The position numbers and the translations under genes were made by a program. Shown here in pieces: positions 14,108-18,887 of a stretch of DNA of 18,887 nucleotides (its first letter is position 1; every line of letters starts with the position of its first letter). The notes beneath the pieces were generated by a model. The model was not told where the DNA came from. It saw only the letters and a program-made list of their open reading frames with translations, and did no database searches. Location of the stretch: the NCBI GenBank assembly GCA_002422945.1, contig DITW01000076.1, positions 1 through 18,887 of the forward strand, read 5' to 3'. Source of the DNA: Sphingomonadales bacterium UBA6174 (GTDB taxonomy: Bacteria > Pseudomonadota > Alphaproteobacteria > Sphingomonadales > Sphingomonadaceae).

Positions 14108-15276
14108 CGCATACCCTTTTTTCGTTCGAATAATTGCCCAAGCGCGCGCCAGATCGATACCGGAGGACGGCCAATCAGGATGCGTAATTTGTCTTTCCAC
14201 GTCGAGCGTGAGGCGTAAAAACGTTCAATCAACCGCTGATCCTGCCGATAAAATTGCGCCATGATGCGGAAGCGGGCATCCGGCTCTGCCGCGCGGAATA
14301 GCATCCGGGCGAGCAGGCGGTAATAGCCGCGTTCTTTCCAGCGTGCGCGCGCATCCTGATAGAGCAGATCATGCAGCGCAGTGGCTGAGAAATCCCGCTG
14401 CTCCGCAATCAACAGGGCGCTACGGACCGCATCGGGCAAGGAATAGCCGGTTGTTGGGTGGAACAGCCCGGCGCGCAGGCCGATCTTCGGCACATCCACA
14501 CCGCCCGATTGCCAATAACCGTCAAAATCGCCGCCCATCGCAATCGGCAATACGCCCGATTCCTGCCGGATCAACGTGCGGCGATGCCAGCCATGGCGGT
14601 CGGCATAATCGGCAATCCGTCCAGCCAGCGCATCATGATCGAGCGTCGGATCATCGGCGTAATAGGTGTCCTCGACCAACAACGTGTCACTGGTAAAGGG
14701 CAAGGTGTAGACAAAGCGATAGCCGTCGATTTGCGGGATATTCGCATCCATGATGATCGGTTGCGGGCGACCATGGCCCCCCGCAACCTTGAACTCTTGG
14801 CCGATGAATTTCTGCCAGCCGAGGTCGAGATAGTCGAGGTCGCCCGTGCCGCGCGCATCGATGATCGCGCGCGCCTCGAACCTTGTGCCGTCGCGCAGTT
14901 CGACATGGCGCGGGCCAAGATCGACAATATATTGGCCGGTGAAGATCGCGCTTTCCGGTAGTTTTGCGCGCACGGCTTGGTCGAGCTGTTCCGAACGGAT
15001 CGAGCAATAGGTGCTGTGCAGTTCGCGCGACCTTGTGGGGAAGCGGACTTCATAGCCGGGCCATGCATGGCTGATGAGGGGGGTGACGAGTGCCAGTCCC
15101 TCTGGCGACAGGTCCTGATCGAAAAAAGACCAGAGATGATTCCCGCCAAAGCGATCGCCCTGTTCGATCAAGCGCACATCGAGCGAGGGGTTGCGTTGAT
15201 GCAGGGCCAGCGCCGCAAGGCAGCCCGACAGACCGCCGCCTGCAATGGCGATATCGCATTTTATCGTTCGACCCAT
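14104..15276 (-). CDS. crtY: Lycopene beta-cyclase
   Basis: Cyclises both ends of lycopene to give beta-carotene. The 390-residue protein is the CrtY type: FAD-binding CDIAIAGGGLSGCLAALALH at the N-terminus, then EQGDRFGGNHLWSFF, the IDARGTGDL and YRFVYTLPFTSDTLLVEDTY blocks (in which the last part is the family LVEDT motif), and GLRAGLFHPTTGYSLPDAVR near residue 270. It is the first gene of crtYIB and is divergent from guaA over 139 bases. ATG 15276 has no good Shine-Dalgarno. No crtE, crtZ, crtW or crtG is in the window, so precursor supply and hydroxylation or ketolation must be encoded elsewhere. Confidence 0.95.
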   Translation of the reverse strand: MGRTIKCDIAIAGGGLSGCLAALALHQRNPSLDVRLIEQGDRFGGNHLWSFFDQDLSPEGLALVTPLISHAWPGYEVRFPTRSRELHSTYCSIRSEQLDQAVRAKLPESAIFTGQYIVDLGPRHVELRDGTRFEARAIIDARGTGDLDYLDLGWQKFIGQEFKVAGGHGRPQPIIMDANIPQIDGYRFVYTLPFTSDTLLVEDTYYADDPTLDHDALAGRIADYADRHGWHRRTLIRQESGVLPIAMGGDFDGYWQSGGVDVPKIGLRAGLFHPTTGYSLPDAVRSALLIAEQRDFSATALHDLLYQDARARWKERGYYRLLARMLFRAAEPDARFRIMAQFYRQDQRLIERFYASRSTWKDKLRILIGRPPVSIWRALGQLFERKKGMR

Positions 15277-15349
15277 GACGGGGAGCTTAGCGAGACAATA
15301 GGGGCGTGGGAAGGGGCGGTTAACGATCTATGCGCTCAAGATGGCGTGA

Positions 15350-15385
15350 ATCCTTCAAACGCTAGACATCCTTCAAACTCTGGAC
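15350..15385. repeat. 18-bp tandem direct repeat in the crtY-guaA intergenic region
   Basis: Two head-to-tail 18-bp units, ATCCTTCAAACGCTAGAC (15350-15367) and ATCCTTCAAACTCTGGAC (15368-15385), differ at two positions. They lie 31-66 bases before the guaA start and 74-109 bases before the crtY start. Two helical-phase-compatible sites in a divergent promoter region suggest an operator; the bound factor is unknown. Confidence 0.6.
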
Positions 15386-15415
15386 ATTCGCGGCCTTCAT
15401 CAGTATCGCGCGAAC

Positions 15416-16975
15416 ATGACTGTTCAGCCCCAAGATTCCATCCTGATCGTCGATTTCGGTAGCCAGGTGACGCAGCTTATTGCCCGTCGCGTGCGCGAAG
15501 CCGGGGTCTATAGCGAAATCGCCCCGTTCAACGCTGCCGAGGCCGCGTTTCACCGGATGAAGCCGAAGGGCATTATCCTGTCCGGCGGTCCGGCCTCTGT
15601 CACGGCAGAAGGCAGCCCGCGCGCGCCGCAATGCCTGTTTGATGCGGGCGTGCCGATCCTTGGCATTTGCTATGGGCAGCAAACCATGTCGCACCAATTG
15701 GGCGGCAAGGTCGAAGGTGGCGAAAGCGGGGAGTTCGGGCGTGCCTTTATCGAGGTGTCGGAAGATTGCCTGTTGTTCGAAGGCTTGTGGGAAAAGGGCA
15801 GCCGCCACCAAGTGTGGATGAGCCATGGCGATAAGGTCACGGCCTTTGCCCCCGGTTTCAAGGTCGTCGCTACGACCGAAGGCGCACCATTCGCGATGAT
15901 TGCGGATGAGGAACGCAAATTCTATGGCACCCAATTCCACCCGGAAGTGGTGCACACGCCGGATGGGGCCAAGCTCCTGTCCAACTTCGTCCATAAGGTC
16001 TGCGGCCTGAAGGGCGATTGGACCATGGCCGAATTCCGTTCGGTCAAGATTGCCGAAATCCGCGCACAGGTCGGTTCGGGCCGGGTGATTTGTGGCCTGT
16101 CGGGCGGCGTCGATTCGGCGGTGGCGGCGGTGCTGATCCATGAAGCGATTGGCGACCAACTCACCTGCGTATTCGTTGATCACGGTCTGTTGCGGATGAA
16201 CGAGCGCCAGCAGGTCGAAGAATTGTTCCGCGAACATTATCATATCCCGCTCGTCGTGGTGGATGCCGAGGCACGCTTCCTCGCGGGGCTGGCGGGCGTC
16301 ACCGACCCGGAAAAGAAGCGCAAGTTCATCGGCGCGGAATTCATCAACGTCTTCGAGGAAGAAGCGAAAAAGATCGGCGGCGCGGATTTCCTCGCCCAAG
16401 GTACGCTCTATCCCGATGTCATCGAATCCGTCAGCTTTACCGGCGGGCCGTCGGTCACGATCAAGAGCCACCACAATGTCGGCGGCCTGCCTGCCCGCAT
16501 GAACATGAAGCTGGTCGAACCGCTGCGCGAATTGTTCAAGGACGAAGTGCGCATCCTGGGCCGCGAACTCGGCCTGCCGGAAATCTTCGTGGGTCGCCAC
16601 CCATTCCCCGGCCCCGGCCTCGCGATCCGCATGCCGGGCGAAGTGACCAAAGAACGTTGCGACATTCTGCGCAAGGCCGATGCGGTCTATCTCGATGAAA
16701 TCCGCAATGCGGGCCTGTATGATGCGATCTGGCAGGCCTTTGCCGTGCTGCTGCCGGTGCGCACCGTCGGCGTGATGGGCGATGGCCGCACCTATGATTA
16801 TGTGTGCGCGCTCCGCGCCGTGACCAGCACCGATGGCATGACGGCGGACGTTTTCCCGTTCGAATCCGCCTTCCTCAGCCGCGCCTCGACCCGGATCATC
16901 AATGAAGTGAAGGGCATCAACCGCGTGGTCTATGACTATACGTCAAAGCCGCCGGGGACGATCGAGTGGGAGTAG
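15416..16975 (+). CDS. guaA: GMP synthase (glutamine-hydrolysing)
   Basis: Converts XMP to GMP using glutamine and ATP. At 519 residues it is full length with both domains. The class I glutamine amidotransferase has Cys85 in LGICYGQQ and His175/Glu177 in GTQFHPE. The ATP-pyrophosphatase has the P-loop SGGVDS at 229-234. The dimerisation domain includes PFPGPGLAIRMPGE and ends in the conserved PPGTIEWE. ATG 15416 lacks a clear Shine-Dalgarno; a TGGACA (15381-15386) and TATCGC (15404-15409) 17 bases apart would place the start site almost on the ATG, so a leaderless message is possible. Its intact 3' end directly precedes an integrase gene. Confidence 0.98.
   Translation: MTVQPQDSILIVDFGSQVTQLIARRVREAGVYSEIAPFNAAEAAFHRMKPKGIILSGGPASVTAEGSPRAPQCLFDAGVPILGICYGQQTMSHQLGGKVEGGESGEFGRAFIEVSEDCLLFEGLWEKGSRHQVWMSHGDKVTAFAPGFKVVATTEGAPFAMIADEERKFYGTQFHPEVVHTPDGAKLLSNFVHKVCGLKGDWTMAEFRSVKIAEIRAQVGSGRVICGLSGGVDSAVAAVLIHEAIGDQLTCVFVDHGLLRMNERQQVEELFREHYHIPLVVVDAEARFLAGLAGVTDPEKKRKFIGAEFINVFEEEAKKIGGADFLAQGTLYPDVIESVSFTGGPSVTIKSHHNVGGLPARMNMKLVEPLRELFKDEVRILGRELGLPEIFVGRHPFPGPGLAIRMPGEVTKERCDILRKADAVYLDEIRNAGLYDAIWQAFAVLLPVRTVGVMGDGRTYDYVCALRAVTSTDGMTADVFPFESAFLSRASTRIINEVKGINRVVYDYTSKPPGTIEWE
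16955..16975 (+). other. guaA: Candidate chromosomal attachment site (attL) at the guaA 3' end
   Basis: The last codons of guaA (encoding GTIEWE and the stop) are the known integration target of guaA-specific tyrosine integrases, and an integrase gene starts 184 bases further on, reading away from guaA. The gene end remains intact, as expected when the island restores it. The matching repeat would lie at the far end of the island, outside the window, so the exact core cannot be defined. Confidence 0.45.
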
Positions 16976-17159
16976 AATATGTTTCTAAGTAACTGATTTT
17001 ATTTGGTTATTTAGTTACACAAAACTTCCGCGACGCACTAAAAACCGTTTATTTCCAGTGTCAGTGCGCTTTTTGTTGCACATGGACTTACACATTCTTG
17101 TCACTACTCTGAATCGTAGGCGACGTTGATGTTTGGGTTCGCATAGCTGGGGGTGGCTA
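16976..17159. other. AT-rich junction between guaA and the integrase gene
   Basis: There is no gene here. An interrupted inverted repeat GTAACT (16989-16994) / AGTTAC (17013-17018) with an AT-rich interior could be an integrase arm-binding site or a weak terminator. No GC-rich terminator for guaA is visible, consistent with its original downstream sequence having been displaced. Base composition drops sharply from guaA onward: 43 and 42 G+C in two sampled 60-base stretches of guaA, against 29 and 29 in two of the integrase gene. Confidence 0.5.
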
Positions 17160-18401
17160 ATGTCACATCGTGTGAAGGCAAACGATGGTAGGATTTGGCT
17201 GTTCGATAAGGTGCTTGTCGAACAGCGCGGAGAGTATTGGCATTTTCGAATGTGGCTCGACGGTGAGAACAAATATGTTCGAGAGAGCCTGAAAACCAAG
17301 AATCTTGAGACAGCGAAAAAGCGGGCAGAGGATCGCTACATCGAGCTTCGCTCAGATCAGAAGATGGGAAAACGCTACTTCTCAATCACGGTTGAAGATG
17401 GCGTGAAGATGTATCTGGCGAGCAAACAGCAGATCGTGGATCTTGGCACAATCACGAAGGGTCGGCTCGGCACGATCAAGACGCATCTCAATCATTGGCT
17501 CGACTACATCAATCGGGACACACGGTTGAAGGATTTGGAACGAAACGCTGCGGAAGGTTACTTCACGTATCGCATCAAACATTCAAAGCATGGCGTGGCG
17601 CATACGACGCTCTTCAACGAGCAGTCGACCATCAACTCTATGATGTCCTTTCTTTTCAAAAAGAAAGAATCGGTTGTTGATGCTTTTGATTTCCCCAAGC
17701 TCAGCAAATACGAAATCGATAACGAGATTGTCAGGCGTCAGACGCTGACCAACGACGAGTATAATGCGCTCACGAAGGCGATGCGGACCTACGTTGATCG
17801 TGAAGTCAACAATCTCGATGACGACGAGTATATGATGCGGCAGATGGCGCGGCACTATGTGCTTATCGCTGCGAATGCGGGGCTTCGGACGGGAGAGCAG
17901 CAGCAACTTCGCTGGTGCGACGTGAAGCTGAAGGCTCACGATCAAGGTGTAGCGTTACAATCTAAGCTCTTGGCGGAAATCTTCGTTCGGAAGGAGACGA
18001 GCAAGGTTCGCAAGGACAGAAAGCTGTTTTGTAGGGGCGGGCATTATTTCAAGCGTTGGAAAGAGTTGGCGAAGCCAAAGCGCACGACTGATCTGATGTT
18101 CAGCCTTGACGGTACGACACGTATCTCGAACCGTGCGATCCTCTATCACTTTCATCGTATGGTGAAGCTAGCGGGTATCGAGGATCACGAAGCGCGGGGT
18201 ATAGTTCCATACAGCTTACGACACTTCATGGTGACACAGCGTATGCTAAGCGGGCTTTCACCGCAGCAGGTCGCTGAGATGTGTGGGACCAGCGAGCCAG
18301 AGATTCGCAAGACATATTACCATCTGATCGATGATCGTCGTTTGGCGAACGCTGTTGCAGATTATCGACGTGACAAAGACGGACGCATCATCACGATCTA
18401 A
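17160..18401 (+). CDS. Site-specific tyrosine recombinase (integrase)
   Basis: This 413-residue integrase probably inserted an element at guaA. The N-terminal arm and core-binding region (1-190) precedes the catalytic domain. Likely catalytic residues are Arg243 in AGLRTGE, Lys278 in VRKETSK, Arg354 and His355 in YSLRHFMVTQ, and Tyr386 in RKTYYHL. The first His of the usual HxxR box is Tyr351, a variation common in phage-type integrases. ATG 17160 was chosen over TTG 17133; the GGGGGTGG before it is a weak ribosome site. Codon use is less GC-rich than in guaA, a sign of transfer. A palindrome overlaps its stop codon. Confidence 0.93.
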   Translation: MSHRVKANDGRIWLFDKVLVEQRGEYWHFRMWLDGENKYVRESLKTKNLETAKKRAEDRYIELRSDQKMGKRYFSITVEDGVKMYLASKQQIVDLGTITKGRLGTIKTHLNHWLDYINRDTRLKDLERNAAEGYFTYRIKHSKHGVAHTTLFNEQSTINSMMSFLFKKKESVVDAFDFPKLSKYEIDNEIVRRQTLTNDEYNALTKAMRTYVDREVNNLDDDEYMMRQMARHYVLIAANAGLRTGEQQQLRWCDVKLKAHDQGVALQSKLLAEIFVRKETSKVRKDRKLFCRGGHYFKRWKELAKPKRTTDLMFSLDGTTRISNRAILYHFHRMVKLAGIEDHEARGIVPYSLRHFMVTQRMLSGLSPQQVAEMCGTSEPEIRKTYYHLIDDRRLANAVADYRRDKDGRIITI

Positions 18402-18420
18402 CTTAAAACTTTTAAGTTAG
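18398..18420 (+). terminator. Palindrome overlapping the integrase stop codon
   Basis: CTAACTTAAAA and its exact complement TTTTAAGTTAG flank a single C; the TAA stop lies inside the left arm. A stem of about 9-10 bp could form after loop opening. It has no following T-tract on the plus strand, so termination is plausible but not certain; it could also be a bidirectional signal or a binding site. Confidence 0.45.
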
Positions 18421-18479
18421 CCTGCAACGCCGCAGTTTTTGTGCCCAAGTTATAAATACACTCAACAGGAGTGTGTCAC

Positions 18480-18818
18480 ATGGAGCACGAGATAGACGAC
18501 ATTGAGGAATTGAAACGCTGGATCGCATTTGTGGTTCAGAATGCATCGAAGTCTGATGCAAAGCGTCTGAAGCTGGCGATGGATGCTATGCTGGCTGGCT
18601 CGGCACAGATCGGTGGCATTTTACAGACCAGATGCACTGCTCTTGCTCGTCAGTGCCGTCCCCGAAAAGCTACACCGCCAAAGGCCTCGCCTGCGAAAGG
18701 TCCTAAGCAGCAGAACAGCAAGCAGAGCAGTGATGACACACAAGATGGTCAGAACGATGCTGAGAAACGGCCTAATGAGGTGGTCCCGCTTGTTTGGACA
18801 GTTTGGCGGCTGAGTTAA
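18480..18818 (+). CDS. Hypothetical small protein with a Lys/Pro/Gln-rich tail
   Basis: This 112-residue protein, not recognised, has AGGAG at 18467-18471 with an 8-base spacer to ATG 18480, a good ribosome site. The N-terminal ~55 residues look helical and amphipathic (MEHEIDDIEELKRWIAFVVQ, then KRLKLAMDAMLAG). The remainder is low-complexity, basic then acidic (KATPPKASPAKGPKQQNSKQ, then SDDTQDGQNDAEK), probably disordered. The last residues (EVVPLVWTVWRLS) change character and are encoded by what may be the end of an insertion sequence, so the native C-terminus could be truncated. It follows the integrase by 78 bases in the same low-GC segment and is likely element cargo. Function unknown. 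Confidence 0.55.
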   Translation: MEHEIDDIEELKRWIAFVVQNASKSDAKRLKLAMDAMLAGSAQIGGILQTRCTALARQCRPRKATPPKASPAKGPKQQNSKQSSDDTQDGQNDAEKRPNEVVPLVWTVWRLS

Positions 18819-18859
18819 GCTAATCCCGGTTGTCGTTCATGCCGCCTGTTTGCTCATCA

Positions 18860-18887
18860 GATCATGGGGGGCATGCCCCCCATGATC
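18860..18887. repeat. Perfect 28-bp palindrome at the window edge
   Basis: The arm GATCATGGGGGGCA is followed directly by its exact complement TGCCCCCCATGATC, with no spacer, ending at the last base of the window, so it may extend further. The minus strand reading through it is open and ends HDLMSKQAA-stop at 18837, hinting at the C-terminus of an ORF entering from the right, but 16 codons are too few to call a gene. Confidence 0.7.

Noticed and set aside
14107..14200. N-terminal extension of crtI
   Set aside because: It lies within crtY and is not part of the CrtI family; the TTG at 14107 has a ribosome site and the correct N-terminus.
15362..16600. 412-codon open frame on the minus strand
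   Set aside because: It is antisense to guaA, whose domains and catalytic residues are complete; long antisense frames are expected in GC-rich genes.
1..18887. CRISPR array, tRNA or rRNA genes
   Set aside because: No regularly spaced repeats, tRNA cloverleaf or rRNA sequence was seen; guaA, not a tRNA, is the apparent integration target.

Overview
The window reads as chromosome from an alphaproteobacterium of the Sphingomonadales. The grounds are the GC-rich codon use, a crtY-crtI-crtB carotenoid operon, a COQ9-family protein, DUF2141 and ScfR-type proteins, PEP-CTERM micro-proteins and a REP-like repeat of a kind common in sphingomonads. The genus cannot be fixed from sequence alone. Most of the window is core genome. 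The last ~1.9 kb, downstream of guaA, differs in composition and looks like one end of an integrated element.

Layout, left to right. Positions 2-1459 hold the 3' part of dnaE (+). A 355-base gap with small hairpins precedes a tandem-PilZ protein (1815-2459, +), which converges on dnaB (2466-3959, -). Upstream of dnaB on the same strand lie a COQ9-family gene (4057-4725) and an APC amino-acid permease (4736-6301). A consensus DnaA box sits just ahead of dnaB. Next, all on the minus strand, come a HIT protein and hisE as a pair (6381-7097), two paralogous tiny PEP-CTERM proteins (7139-7354 and 7462-7656), and an ScfR/RamB-like regulator followed after 5 nt by a DUF2141 secreted protein (9747 down to 7847). 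The ~400-base gap 9748-10155 holds a promoter, two stem-loops and a strong intrinsic terminator, and is a candidate small RNA or rph attenuator. Then follow rph and rdgB (+), a REP-like element, and the translationally coupled crtY-crtI-crtB operon (-), which makes beta-carotene from GGPP. guaA (+) is divergent from crtY across a gap containing an 18-bp tandem repeat. Directly after guaA are a tyrosine integrase (17160-18401), a small unknown gene and, at the window edge, a perfect 28-bp palindrome.

How the parts fit. dnaE and dnaB serve replication; rph, rdgB, HIT, hisE and guaA serve RNA and nucleotide metabolism; COQ9 serves ubiquinone synthesis; crtYIB makes membrane pigment. The most interesting items are: (1) two micro-proteins that are little more than a signal peptide joined to a PEP-CTERM anchor, one with a textbook sigma-54 promoter, which fits the known link between PEP-CTERM genes and the PrsK/PrsR-RpoN circuit; (2) the self-contained promoter-to-terminator unit ahead of rph; (3) the guaA 3'-end island boundary; (4) the DnaA box at dnaB; (5) the ScfR-DUF2141 operon with a RamB-like site in its own promoter region. 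All functional readings come from motif recognition by eye; no database search was run.
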